Made by a program: the position numbers and the translations under genes. The notes beneath the pieces were generated by a model, which was given only the letters and a program-made list of their open reading frames with translations, did no database searches and was not told where the DNA came from. Shown one piece after another: positions 8,019-18,082 of a stretch of DNA of 64,000 nt (its first letter is position 1; each line of letters opens with the position of its first letter). The DNA is from Actinoplanes ianthinogenes (lineage in GTDB: Bacteria > Actinomycetota > Actinomycetes > Mycobacteriales > Micromonosporaceae): the NCBI RefSeq assembly GCF_018324205.1, contig NZ_AP023356.1, positions 5,624,001 through 5,688,000 on the forward strand, read 5' to 3'.

Positions 8019-11000
8019 ATGTCCGATCTCTGCGTACATCAGTTGATCGAGGCCCAGGCGGCGCGCACCCCGGACGCGCCCGCGATCATGTCCGGTGACG
8101 GTGTCCTGAGCTTCCGCCAGCTCGACGAGCGGGCCGGCGAGCTGGCCGACCGGCTCGCTGTGCGCGGTGTGCGGCCGGAGGTCCGGGTCGGGGTCGCCGT
8201 CGAACAGTCCGCCCGCTGGCTGGTGACGGTGCTCGCGGTGTGGAAGGCCGGTGGCGTCTACGTTCCGCTGGACGCCGCGCTGCCCGCCGGGCTGGTGGCG
8301 GGGATGCTTGCCGACGCCGAGGTCGAGCTGGTGCTCCGCGGTGGACCGGAGAGAACGTTCGACGGTGCCGGGTTCTCGGTGGTCGACCTGGCCGACCTCC
8401 TGGACGAACCGGCCGGCTCGGCCGAACCGGGCCCGACCGGTGCCCGGCCGGCGCTGTGGCCCGGCAATCTCGCGTACTGTGCCTTCACCTCCGGCTCGAC
8501 CGGCCGGCCGAAGGCCGTCGGGGTCTCGCATGCCAGCCTGGCCGAACACGCCGCCGCGATTCGGGCGGAGCTGGGCCTGCGGTCGTCCGACCGGTTCCTG
8601 CAGTTCACCTCGATGCACATCGACGCCTCGCTGGAGGAGGTGCTGCCGGCGTGGCTGGCCGGCGCCGCGGTCGTGCTGCCGGATACGCCCCGTCCGACGA
8701 GCGTCGAGCTGACCGACGTGATGAAGGCCCGCGGGGCGACCATGGTGAGCCTCCCCAGCAACTACTGGCACCAGTGGGCGGACGACCTCGTCGCCGGGAT
8801 CGTGTCGCTGCCCGACAGCCTGCGCACCGTGTTCGTCGGCGGGGACAAGCTGCGGATGGACCGGCTCGCCCTCTGGATGGAGGCTGTCGGCTCGCGACCC
8901 GTGGACTTCGTCGCCGACTACGGGCCCACCGAGACCACGATCAGCTGCACCACCTACCGGCCGGACCCGGCGAACCTGCCCGACGTGGGACTCGTGCCGA
9001 TCGGCCGGCCACTGCCCGGGGTGACCGTGCACCTGCTCGACGACGAGCTGGCGCCGGTGGCCGACGGGGAACCGGGGGACGTGTGGATCGCCGGCTTCGG
9101 GCTGGCCCGCGGCTATCTGGGTGCGCCGTCCACCACCGCCGACCGGTTCTGGCCGGACCCGTTCGGGCCGCCCGGCACCCGGATGTACCGGACCGGTGAC
9201 CGGGCCAACCGGATGCCGGACGGGAACCTGCAGTTCCTCGGCCGGTCCGACCGCCAGGTCAAGATTCGCGGGTTCCGGGTCGAGCCCGGCCAGGTGGAGA
9301 ACGCGGTGCGGGCCTGTGCCGGCGTCCGCGACGCCGTCGTGGTCGCGGCCGACGACCCGGTCTCCGGCGCCCGGCTGATCGCATATGTCGAGGGGGAACA
9401 CACGCCGGCCGCGGATGCGGCGCTCCGCGCCGAACTGGCCGACCGGCTGCCCGCCGTCATGCTCCCGCGGACCATCGTCTGGCTGGACCGGATTCCGCGG
9501 TCCCCGCTGAACAGAAAGGTGCTGCCGTCCGAGCTGCCGCCGCCACCACCCGCCGACCTCCCCTTGGACGGCGCGGGCGAGCCCGACGCGGCCACGTCCT
9601 CCGGTGTGGAAGGCGTCGTCGCGCGACTCGTCGCCGACGTGCTGGGCCGGCCGGCCGGCGCCGACGAGGACTTCTTCGCGGCCGGCGGCGACTCCCTGCG
9701 CGGTCTGCAACTGCTCAGCGGCATCGCCCGGGCCACCGGTGCGGCTCTGTCGTTCAACGAGCTGCGCTCCGCCCCGACCGTGACCGCCCTCGCCGCGCTG
9801 GTCAAGGGGACCAGCCGGCGAGACACCGGCGGCGGAGTCGTCGCGGCGTCCGGCGAGCACGACGAATGGCGGCCGGCCTCGCGCGGCCAGGCAGCGCTGT
9901 GGTACCTGGACCGGCTGCAGCAGGGTGTCGCGACCTACGCCGTACCCCTCGGATACTGGATTTCCGGACCGCTCGACATCGAGCGGATGGATGCCGCGCT
10001 CACCGCGCTGGTGGAGCGGCACGAGGCGTTGCGGACCACCCTCGCGGAACGGGACGGCCGTGTCTGGTCCCGGCTCCAGCCGCCAGAGCCGGTCCGTACC
10101 GAGGTGAGATCCGTCGCCGACCGGGCGGCCGCGGCGCGCCTGGCCGAGGCCGAGGCGGCCCGGCCGTTCGACCTGTCCGCCGGACCGCTGGTGCGGTCCT
10201 GCTGCTACCGGGTCGACGACGAGCAGCACCTGTGGTTGCTCGATGTGCACCACAGCGTCTTTGACGCATGGTCGCTGGGAGTGTTCTGGCGAGAGTTCGC
10301 CGCGCTGTACCAGGACCGCCCGCTGCCTACGCCGTCCGTGCGGTTCGCCGACTACGTGGCCTGGCAGGAGCGCTGGCTGGGCTCGGAGGAGGCGGCCGAG
10401 CAACGGCGGTACTGGGAGGAGCAGCTCGCCGGCGACCCGCCGGTGCTGGAACCCGGCCGGCCGACCGGGGCGGAGGGGCAGGACGGGTTCTCGATACCGC
10501 TCGAGCTCGCCGGCGTCGGCCTGGCCGCGGTGGAGCGGGTGGCCCGCGCTCATGGATCTACTCCGTTCGGCGTGTTGCTGGCCGGTTTCCTCGGCACGCT
10601 GCACCGGATGACCGGCGGCGCCGACGACGTGGTGGTCGGGGTCCCGATGGCCGGCCGGGTCCGGCCCGGTACCGAGGACCTGATCGGCTACCTGGTCAAC
10701 ACCGTGCCGCTGCGGATGCGATTCACCCCCGGCATGCGCTTCCGGGACCTGGTGGAGCGCACCGACGCGGCGCTGGCCGAGGCGCTGTCCCGGCAGGACC
10801 TGCCGTTCGTGGAGATGGTCGGCGGTATGTCCCCCGGCGGGGCCGACAACCCCGTCTTCCAGACCATGTTCGTCTTCGAGTCCACCCCGATGGACGGCGG
10901 CGGCGAGATCGACGGCCTTCAGATCACCGAGCAGCTGATCCACTCCGGTACCGCCAAGGTCGCGCTGACCTGCACGATGCGGCTGGGCGGCGGGACGCTG

Positions 11001-13013
11001 GTCGGCGAGGTGGAGTACGCCACCCGCCGCTTCGACCGCCCGTCCGCCGGCCGCTGGCAGGAAGCCTTGCTGACGCTCCTCGAATCGGCACTGGCGGACC
11101 CGTCGGCCCAGCTGGCCGAGCTGCCGCTGATGCCGGCCGCCTCGGCCACCGCCCAGCTGGCCGCGATCAACGCCGGCCACGAGGACCGCGGCGCCGCCCG
11201 GACGCTGCTGCACGACGGTTTCCATGCCGCGCTGGCCCGGGACCCGGACGCGGTGGCCGTGCAGGCGTGGACGAGCTCGGTCAGCTACGCCGACCTGGAC
11301 GCCCGCGCCGAGGCGGTGGCGACCGCGCTGGCGGCCGCCGGCATCGGGCCGGAGTCCCTGGTCGGGGTGTGCGTCCCGCGCTCGGTGGAGTCGATCGTGG
11401 CGCTTCTCGGGGTACTCCGCGCGGGTGCCGGCTTCGTACCGCTGGATGCCGGCTACCCGGCCGACCGCCTGCGCTGGATAGCCGCCGACTGCGAGATGGC
11501 GGCGGTGATCGCCACGGGGCCGCCGCCGGCCGGGCTGGAGGGCCTGCCGATCGTCGACGCGGCCGCGCCGGTCGTCGACGCGGCCGCGCCGGACCGGAGT
11601 CACCGTCGGATCCACCCGCGGAACACGGCCTTCGTCTACTACACGTCCGGGTCCACGGGCCGGCCCAAGGGCGTCGTCATCGACCACGGCTGCGCGGCGT
11701 CCCGAGTGGAGTGGATCGCCCGGCGGTACGAGCTCGAGCCCGGCCGGCGAGTCGTGCACAAGACGCCGTTGATCTTCGACGTCGCGATCTGGGAGATCTT
11801 CGCGACGCTCGCCGCCGGCGCCACCATCGAGCTGGCCGAGGCGGGCTCGGAGACGGACGTGCCGTACCTGGCCGAGCTGCTCGCCGAGCCGGGCACGGTG
11901 CTGGCCCACTTCGTACCGTCGATGCTGGACATGTACCTGGCCACCGTTCCGGCCACCAAGTACCCGGACCTCGGCTGCGTGCAGACCTCCGGCGAGGCGG
12001 TGCCGGCGGCGCTTCTGGAGCGGTTCGTCGCCCACTTCGATCTCGACCTGCACAACGCGTACGGCCAGACGGAGACCTCGGAGGTCGCGCTCTGGACCGG
12101 GCGCTCCTGGCCGGCCGGCGGCGGCGTCCCGATGGGCCGTGCGGTCAACGGCTACCGGCTGTACGTGCTGGACGAAGCGCTCCGGCCGATCCCGCCGGGC
12201 GTGGTCGGCGAGCTGTACGTCGCCGGCGTGGACGGCCTGGCCCGCGGCTACCTCGGACAGCCGGAGCTGACGGCGCAACGGTTCCTGCCGCACCCCTGCC
12301 CGGTGGTGCCGGGGGAGCGGCTGTACCGTACCGGTGACCTCGCCAGCCTGGACGACGACGGCCTGCTGCACTACGCCGGCCGGGCGGACAACCAGGCCAA
12401 GGTCAGGGGCGTACGGGTGGAGCCCGGCGAGATCGAGGCGGTGCTGGAGAGCCACCCGGCGGTCGAGCGGGCCGTGGTGGCGATCCGGGAGGACGAGCCC
12501 GGCGTCAAGGAGATCGTGGCCTATGTGGTCGGGCCGGACGCCTTCATCCCCGAGGTCGCCGAGTACCTGGGCGGATACCTGTCCCAGTATCTGCTGCCGG
12601 CGGTGTACGTGAAGCTGGATGCCCTGCCGCTGACCCCGTCCGGCAAGGTGGACCGGCAGGCGCTGCCCGTTCCCACCATCCGGGACCGGGAGGCTCGGAC
12701 CGGTGTCTCGGAGGTCACCTCGGCGATCGAGGCGGAAGTCGCCGAGGTGTGGTGCGACCTGCTGCAGGTCAACCAGGTCGGTCGCAACCAGAACTTCTTC
12801 TCCGTCGGCGGCACCTCACTGTCGGCCCTGCAGATGCTGCACCGGATCAAGACCCGGTTCGGGATATCAATCACCGTCCGGCAGTTCTTCGACGCACCGA
12901 CGATCGCAGGCGTGGCCGGGTGCCTGGAGACGGCGTTGGCCGCCGAGGTGGCCACGATGTCCGACGACGACGTCGCCGAGCGGCTCGGCGATACGGGAGA
13001 GGTAAGCCGATGA
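8019..13013 (+). CDS. non-ribosomal peptide synthetase, A-T-C-A-T
   Basis: This 1664-residue two-module synthetase lacks an N-terminal condensation domain, so module 1 looks like a loading module. A1 has TSGSTGRPK near residue 157 and YGPTET near 301; T1 carries GGDSL near 556. The C domain has HHSVFDA near 744, the final Gly of HHxxxDG being Ala. A2 has TSGSTGRPK near 1208 and YGQTET near 1347; T2 carries GGTSL near 1597. My by-eye specificity residues are D-A-E-S-F-G-D-I-S for A1 (Glu at position 239 suits a basic amino acid) and D-V-W-H-Q-S-A-E-V for A2 (Ser-like start only). These are tentative. ATG at 8019 follows a near-perfect AAGGAGGT. It overlaps the next NRPS by ATGA. Confidence 0.95.
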   Translation: MSDLCVHQLIEAQAARTPDAPAIMSGDGVLSFRQLDERAGELADRLAVRGVRPEVRVGVAVEQSARWLVTVLAVWKAGGVYVPLDAALPAGLVAGMLADAEVELVLRGGPERTFDGAGFSVVDLADLLDEPAGSAEPGPTGARPALWPGNLAYCAFTSGSTGRPKAVGVSHASLAEHAAAIRAELGLRSSDRFLQFTSMHIDASLEEVLPAWLAGAAVVLPDTPRPTSVELTDVMKARGATMVSLPSNYWHQWADDLVAGIVSLPDSLRTVFVGGDKLRMDRLALWMEAVGSRPVDFVADYGPTETTISCTTYRPDPANLPDVGLVPIGRPLPGVTVHLLDDELAPVADGEPGDVWIAGFGLARGYLGAPSTTADRFWPDPFGPPGTRMYRTGDRANRMPDGNLQFLGRSDRQVKIRGFRVEPGQVENAVRACAGVRDAVVVAADDPVSGARLIAYVEGEHTPAADAALRAELADRLPAVMLPRTIVWLDRIPRSPLNRKVLPSELPPPPPADLPLDGAGEPDAATSSGVEGVVARLVADVLGRPAGADEDFFAAGGDSLRGLQLLSGIARATGAALSFNELRSAPTVTALAALVKGTSRRDTGGGVVAASGEHDEWRPASRGQAALWYLDRLQQGVATYAVPLGYWISGPLDIERMDAALTALVERHEALRTTLAERDGRVWSRLQPPEPVRTEVRSVADRAAAARLAEAEAARPFDLSAGPLVRSCCYRVDDEQHLWLLDVHHSVFDAWSLGVFWREFAALYQDRPLPTPSVRFADYVAWQERWLGSEEAAEQRRYWEEQLAGDPPVLEPGRPTGAEGQDGFSIPLELAGVGLAAVERVARAHGSTPFGVLLAGFLGTLHRMTGGADDVVVGVPMAGRVRPGTEDLIGYLVNTVPLRMRFTPGMRFRDLVERTDAALAEALSRQDLPFVEMVGGMSPGGADNPVFQTMFVFESTPMDGGGEIDGLQITEQLIHSGTAKVALTCTMRLGGGTLVGEVEYATRRFDRPSAGRWQEALLTLLESALADPSAQLAELPLMPAASATAQLAAINAGHEDRGAARTLLHDGFHAALARDPDAVAVQAWTSSVSYADLDARAEAVATALAAAGIGPESLVGVCVPRSVESIVALLGVLRAGAGFVPLDAGYPADRLRWIAADCEMAAVIATGPPPAGLEGLPIVDAAAPVVDAAAPDRSHRRIHPRNTAFVYYTSGSTGRPKGVVIDHGCAASRVEWIARRYELEPGRRVVHKTPLIFDVAIWEIFATLAAGATIELAEAGSETDVPYLAELLAEPGTVLAHFVPSMLDMYLATVPATKYPDLGCVQTSGEAVPAALLERFVAHFDLDLHNAYGQTETSEVALWTGRSWPAGGGVPMGRAVNGYRLYVLDEALRPIPPGVVGELYVAGVDGLARGYLGQPELTAQRFLPHPCPVVPGERLYRTGDLASLDDDGLLHYAGRADNQAKVRGVRVEPGEIEAVLESHPAVERAVVAIREDEPGVKEIVAYVVGPDAFIPEVAEYLGGYLSQYLLPAVYVKLDALPLTPSGKVDRQALPVPTIRDREARTGVSEVTSAIEAEVAEVWCDLLQVNQVGRNQNFFSVGGTSLSALQMLHRIKTRFGISITVRQFFDAPTIAGVAGCLETALAAEVATMSDDDVAERLGDTGEVSR

Positions 13014-16000
13014 CCACGTTGGACGCGAACAAGCAGCGGCTGCTCATGAAGTTGCTGCGCGAGCGGGCCACCGCGGTCGAAGTGCCGCGCATCACCCCGG
13101 TGCCGCCGGGGACCGCTGTTCCGCTCAACCCGCCGCAGGCGGGGATCTGGTTCACCTGCCGGCAGTACCCGGACAGCAGCGAGTACAGCATTCCGGACCT
13201 GCAGGTCCTGGAGCGGGCGCTGGACCATGCGACACTGCGCGCCGCCACGGCGGAGCTGATGGCCCGGCACGACATCCTGCGAGTGCGGATGTTCGAGCGC
13301 GACGGTGTCCCGATGCAGCAGGACTGCGGCCTGATCGAGCCGCCAGTGACCTGGCACGACCTGCGGCACCTGCCGGCGGACGAGGCGGCGGCGCGCGCCA
13401 CCGAGATCAGCAGCCAGGCCGCCCAGCGTCCGATCCCGCTCGACGAGCCGTGCTTCTTCACGATCATCGGATTCGCGTTGCCCGGCGAGCGCACCATGCT
13501 GGCGACCAACTTCCACCACCTGGTCGCCGACGGAATCTCCCGGGAGCAGGTCGTCCGGGAGCTGGACGCGTTGCTGGCCGGCCGGACACTCGACCCGCCC
13601 CCGCCGGTTGGCTTCCTCGACTACGTGGCCTGGGAACGCGAGAACACCGACGAGGCGAGGGTCCAGCGCGACCTGGACTACTGGACCCAGAATTTGACCG
13701 GTGACCTGCCGGTGCTGGACCTGCCGAGGGACCGTCCCCGGCCGGCCCGGGCCAGCCGGGCCGCATCCACCGTGCCGGTCACGATTCCCGGTCCGTTGCT
13801 GACTCGGCTGCAGCGGCTGGCGGCAGACGACGGGGTCACCCTGTTCGTTGTCGTCCTGGCCGCGTACAAGCTGTTTCTGGCCCGGATGGCGGGGCAGCGG
13901 GACATCCTCGTCGGCGTCCCGCTGGCCGGCCGGGACCACGAGGTCGCCGAGTCGATGGTGGGCTGCTTCGTGAGGTCGGTGCCACTGCGCACCGACTTGT
14001 CCGGTGACCCGACGTTCCGCGAGGTCGTCCGCCGGGTGCACGAGGCATTCCTGGAGGCCCACGACCATCAGGCCGTACCGTACGCCCGGGTGGTGGCCGC
14101 ACTGGGGTTGCCCCGGCTGTCCGGGGTGCACCAGGTGTTCCAGACCATAGTCACTCTGCAGCATCCGGTCGGCGGCTCGGGCCGGGCGTCCGCGAAAAGT
14201 GTGGCGCTGAACACCAACGCCATGCCGGTAGACCTGGCCCTGATCATGCACCCGGACGGCGACGCGATCGACGGCATCATGCTGTACTCGGGCGACCTGT
14301 TCGACCGGGGGACCGCGCTCCGATACGCAGGTGTCCTCGAGGGTCTGCTGGCCGCGGCCGCCGAGCGGCCGGACGCGCGAGCGTTCGAGCTGCCGCTGCT
14401 GTCGCAGGCAGAACGAGAGCGCGTTCTGCACGGGCCCGACCGGGACGTCCGGCCGGACGTCGCGTACCGCACGCTGGCGCAGCCGTTCGAGGAGCAGGTC
14501 CAGCGGGCCCCGGACGCGATCGCGGTGCGCGGTGCCGAGGGCCAGTTCAGCTACGCCGAGTTGAACGCCCGGGCCAACCGGCTGGCGTGGTTCCTGCGCG
14601 ACACCGGGGTCGGTCCGGGAAACGTCGTGGCGCTGTACCTTTCCCCCGGGGTCGACCAGACGGTCGCGCTGCTTGCCGCGGCTAAGGTCGGTGCCCCGTA
14701 CGTAAGGCTCGATCCGGAGGAGGACCGGCTCCGGGCGCTGCTGGACGATGCCGCCCCGGCTGCGGTGATCGTTGACGGGTCGACGGCGGGCCGCGTGCCG
14801 GCAGGGCCGTGGCAGGTGCACTCGTTTGCGGAGTCCGGCGGGTGGGCCGAGGCGCCCGCCGACGACCTGCCGGTCGAGGCGACGGGGTACGACCTGCTGT
14901 GCCTGCGCTACGCCGCGCACGCCACCGACCGGCCGGCCGCGATCGCGTACCCGGTCGAGGGGGCGCTGGCCGAGCTGGCGCAACTCAAGCACGACCATCC
15001 CCTCGGCGCCGGCGACGTGGCGCTCCTGACGACGCCCGAGGACTGCTTCTGGCCGCTGTCGCAGGGCGCGACGGTCGCGTTGGCGCCGCCGGCGGTGTAC
15101 CGGGACCCGCGGCGGCTGGCGGACCATGTGGAGGCACACGGCGTCACGACGCTTTCGGTCGTACCGTCGATGGTGCCGGACGTGGCCGGGTTCACGGGCG
15201 ACCTCGTCGCCGGCTACGGGCCGGCCGAGACCGGACGGGTCACCGACCAGGGTCGGCCGGTCGGCGACCGTGCCCTCTACGTACTGGACGAGGCGCTGGC
15301 GCCGGTGCCGATCGGCGTGGCCGGCGAGCTCTACGTCGGCGGCGAGATCGGCCTCGCCCGCGGGTACCACCGGCGGCCGGCGCTGACCGCGCACCGGTTC
15401 GTGGCCGACCCGTTCGCTGCCCCCGGCGCCCGCATGTTCCGCACCGGCGAGCTCTGCCGGCGCCGGGAGGACGGCGTGCTGGAGCACCTCGGCCCGATCG
15501 ACCGGCAGGTCCGGATCCACGGCCTGCGCGTCGAGCCGGCCGAGATCGAGGCGGCCTTCACCGACCAGGACGGCGTGTGGCGCGCCGTCGTGACCGCGGC
15601 GCCGGACGGCGGCCTCGCCGCCTTCGTGGTGCCGAACGGGGAACGTGAGCTGACCGGGGGAGGACTCGTCGACGGCGCCGCTGCGCGGCTGCCGGAGTAC
15701 CTGATGCCGGCAACCGTCACGGTCGTGGAGGAGATTCCCCGCAGAAGCAGCGGCGAGATCGACGTGGCCGCGCTGCTCGACCTCCGGGACCGCGACACGG
15801 AAGCTGACCGCACCGACGCACCCGAGACCGAGCTGGAGGCGCGGCTGGCCGGGATCTTCTGCCGGCTCCTGCGCCGGGACTCGGTCTCGGTCACCGAGAG
15901 CTTCTTCAACATGGGTGGCCATTCGCTGCTGGTCTTCAAGCTGATCGAGGAATGCGCGAGCGAGTTCGGGCTGAAGCCGAGCGTCCTGGACGTGTTCACC

Positions 16001-16798
16001 GGCCCGACGGTCCGCGCGCTGGCGGCGACGCTGGGCGCGATGCGACCCGCAGCGGGCGTGGAGCCGCTGGTGAGCCTGGTCGAGCACCCGGGCGCGCCGC
16101 TGGTGGTCTTCGTGCACGCCGCGAGCGGTTCGGTGCTGCCGTTCTACCAGGTGGCCAAGCGGCTGGGGCGGGAGTTCGCGGTGTACGCGCTTCAGTCGCC
16201 GCCGGACGTTCCGCCGGCGTCGATCGAGGAGATCGCGGCCCGCTACGTGGACGAGGTCGACGCGGTACGCGGCGTCGCCCCGGTCGTGGTCGCCGGCTGG
16301 TCGATGGGCGGCGCCGTGGCGCTGGAGATGGCCCGCCGCTGGTTGCATCGCAACGAACGGGTCGCCGCGACCCTGCTGCTGGACACCTGGGCGCCGCCCG
16401 CGTTCATGTCCGCGGCGGAGGACGCGGCCCGGGTCCGGGCTTCGGTCCGGGCACTGGACGTGCTGCGCCTGGAGGGGGCCGACGCCACCCCGGCGACGCA
16501 GGCCGAGCTGGCCGAGACCGTCGAACGCAACCGCGCGGCGTTCCTCGACTACCGGCCGGAGTACTACCCGGCCGAGGTGGACCTCCTGCGCGCGAGCGAC
16601 CCGCTGCCCGCCGACGCGCCGCCGTTCCCGGCCGGCTACATGGACGGCGACCGCGGCTGGTCCGCCGTCGCCGCCGAGGTGACGACCGTCGAGATCAAGG
16701 GAAACCACCTGAGCCTCTTCGACCAGGAGCACGCCGACCAACTGGCGGAGGCGATCAGCGCCGCGATCGCCCGGCGGATGGGCTACGAGGAAATCTGA
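13010..16798 (+). CDS. non-ribosomal peptide synthetase, C-A*-T-TE with degenerate A domain
   Basis: This 1262-residue terminating module follows directly on the preceding NRPS (ATGA overlap). The C domain keeps HHLVADG near residue 168, T has GGHSL near 967, and the thioesterase has GWSMGG near 1097 and a GNH histidine near 1231. The adenylation domain (about 488-930) is broken: the TSGSTGxPKG loop reads CLRYAAHATDRPAAI, the A4-A5 region is about 35 residues short, and the A10 GKxDRxAL lysine is replaced (SSGEIDVAAL). It should not adenylate. The T domain must therefore be loaded by another A domain, perhaps the free-standing one at 49942-51513 or the A-T protein at 26592, or the domain is only structural. 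Chain release is by hydrolysis or cyclisation. Confidence 0.93.
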   Translation: MTTLDANKQRLLMKLLRERATAVEVPRITPVPPGTAVPLNPPQAGIWFTCRQYPDSSEYSIPDLQVLERALDHATLRAATAELMARHDILRVRMFERDGVPMQQDCGLIEPPVTWHDLRHLPADEAAARATEISSQAAQRPIPLDEPCFFTIIGFALPGERTMLATNFHHLVADGISREQVVRELDALLAGRTLDPPPPVGFLDYVAWERENTDEARVQRDLDYWTQNLTGDLPVLDLPRDRPRPARASRAASTVPVTIPGPLLTRLQRLAADDGVTLFVVVLAAYKLFLARMAGQRDILVGVPLAGRDHEVAESMVGCFVRSVPLRTDLSGDPTFREVVRRVHEAFLEAHDHQAVPYARVVAALGLPRLSGVHQVFQTIVTLQHPVGGSGRASAKSVALNTNAMPVDLALIMHPDGDAIDGIMLYSGDLFDRGTALRYAGVLEGLLAAAAERPDARAFELPLLSQAERERVLHGPDRDVRPDVAYRTLAQPFEEQVQRAPDAIAVRGAEGQFSYAELNARANRLAWFLRDTGVGPGNVVALYLSPGVDQTVALLAAAKVGAPYVRLDPEEDRLRALLDDAAPAAVIVDGSTAGRVPAGPWQVHSFAESGGWAEAPADDLPVEATGYDLLCLRYAAHATDRPAAIAYPVEGALAELAQLKHDHPLGAGDVALLTTPEDCFWPLSQGATVALAPPAVYRDPRRLADHVEAHGVTTLSVVPSMVPDVAGFTGDLVAGYGPAETGRVTDQGRPVGDRALYVLDEALAPVPIGVAGELYVGGEIGLARGYHRRPALTAHRFVADPFAAPGARMFRTGELCRRREDGVLEHLGPIDRQVRIHGLRVEPAEIEAAFTDQDGVWRAVVTAAPDGGLAAFVVPNGERELTGGGLVDGAAARLPEYLMPATVTVVEEIPRRSSGEIDVAALLDLRDRDTEADRTDAPETELEARLAGIFCRLLRRDSVSVTESFFNMGGHSLLVFKLIEECASEFGLKPSVLDVFTGPTVRALAATLGAMRPAAGVEPLVSLVEHPGAPLVVFVHAASGSVLPFYQVAKRLGREFAVYALQSPPDVPPASIEEIAARYVDEVDAVRGVAPVVVAGWSMGGAVALEMARRWLHRNERVAATLLLDTWAPPAFMSAAEDAARVRASVRALDVLRLEGADATPATQAELAETVERNRAAFLDYRPEYYPAEVDLLRASDPLPADAPPFPAGYMDGDRGWSAVAAEVTTVEIKGNHLSLFDQEHADQLAEAISAAIARRMGYEEI

Positions 16799-16973
16799 GC
16801 GCGACGGGCGGCGGGCGGGCGGCGGTGCGCGGAAGGTACCGCCGCCGGGATTCCTGCGAGCCGTTGACCCCCGGCCTCGCGGCCCAGACCAATCAACGGG
16901 CTCGCCGAAGGCGCACGTGAACGAGCCGATCGGCAGAGGGTGGGGAATTGCCGGGCCCGGCGAGGTGGCGACG

Positions 16974-17146
16974 TCAGGACCGAGCCGGTTCGACGCCGAT
17001 CGCATCGATCTCTCGGATCACGGAGACGATGTCGTTGAGCCGGGGATCCGGTTGTGCCGGTACTTGTCCTCGCCGGACACCAGGACGCATCCGTGGTGGT
17101 CGAGGTCGATCGAGTCGCCGGACCCGCTGAGGCGGTCGATGTGCTC
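16974..17146 (-). pseudogene. fused remnant of carrier protein and halogenase 3' end
   Basis: Read on the minus strand, the bases after the premature stop at 17147 still match the C-terminal codons of the intact halogenase (30179-31108): EHIDRL, then DSIDLD, then GCVLVSGEDKY. Near 17040 they jump into the last codons of the carrier protein (29908-30189), ending in a version of the IDAIGVEPARS tail at 16974. The junction corresponds to loss of roughly 240 bases relative to 30000-30237. Similarity continues to about 16925. This is direct evidence of a duplicated, decaying copy. Confidence 0.8.
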
Positions 17147-17878
17147 CTAGACCCGCACGGACGGTGAGACGTAACGCGACACCAACCCCACGCGCCTGGT
17201 GGTACTCGTGTTGGGGTACGAGCTGTGGACGCACTTGTCCAGGAAGATGACGAACTGGCCGGCCTTCAACTCCATGTCGACGATCTCGTGATCGTTCGGG
17301 TCCCTGTCAAGCTTGACCTCTGCGTAGTCGTAGCCGTTGTGGGACTTGTTCTCCACGTTGTAGGACTGCTTGTGGCTGCCGGGCAGGAAACGTAGGCAGC
17401 CGTGCTCCTTGTCCGTCTCGGAGAAGGCCGTCCAGACGAACAGCTCCTGCGCGGCGGCCGGGGACTCCTCGGTGTCGCGCAGCGCGGGATACGAGACGGT
17501 TTCCGACTCGTTGTACGCAGTGAATGCATCGACCTGGTGCCAGCCCGTTCCCGGGCTGCCGGGCTCCTTCTCGAAAATGTGCGTCTTCCAGCACATGATG
17601 TCGTCGCCCATAAGGCTGCGAAGCTTATGGACAATCGCCGGCTGAGCAATGTTCCGCGACAACGTATCGCAGTCCAGGTGCCGGTTGCAGTTGATGGTGG
17701 TCGAGTCGTGCGGCTTGTTCGCCGACGTAACCATCTCGATCATGGCCTGGCTCCAGACCTGCGGAGCCTCGTCCTCGGCATAGAGGTCGAACGGCCCAAG
17801 GAACCCGTTCTGATTGAAGGATTCCACCTGTTCGGCCGTCAGCCCTCGGATCGCCGGGTCGTTCGTTCTTTCCGCCAC
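17147..17878 (-). pseudogene. truncated SyrB2-type halogenase paralogue
   Basis: The 243-residue reading frame closely resembles the intact halogenase at 30179-31108 but stops early: the TAC (Tyr) codon after SPSVRV is TAG here, removing about 65 C-terminal residues that survive as untranslated remnant. There are also in-frame deletions, for example the YYDESKPMT segment and the FFG before YDY. It keeps WHQV at the iron site, the distal histidine (CVHSSYP) and the RVGLVSRY segment. I chose GTG at 17878 by alignment with the intact copy. In-frame deletions plus a nonsense codon suggest decay, though a short functional protein cannot be excluded. The duplication appears to include upstream sequence to about 18010. 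Confidence 0.75.
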
Positions 17879-18082
17879 CTTGACCCCCTTCTTTCGATGA
17901 GGTATCCGCCAGCCGGACAAGCCTGGAACGAGGAATGCGGGGCGGGCCGGTCGTGCCAACCGTAGGCGGCGCGGACGGACGGGTCTTGTCACTGAAACGG
18001 GGGTCTGCATCGGTGCGACACCCCAACCCTCACGTCGTGCCATTCACTTGCGGGGGCGGGATTGATACGGGAAAATGTCCCG

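Noticed and set aside
7779..12455. Very long open frame on the minus strand opposite the first NRPS
   Set aside because: It mirrors the third-position G/C bias of the NRPS codons, is rich in Arg, Gly and Pro, and shows no domain. The plus strand has unmistakable A, T and C motifs.
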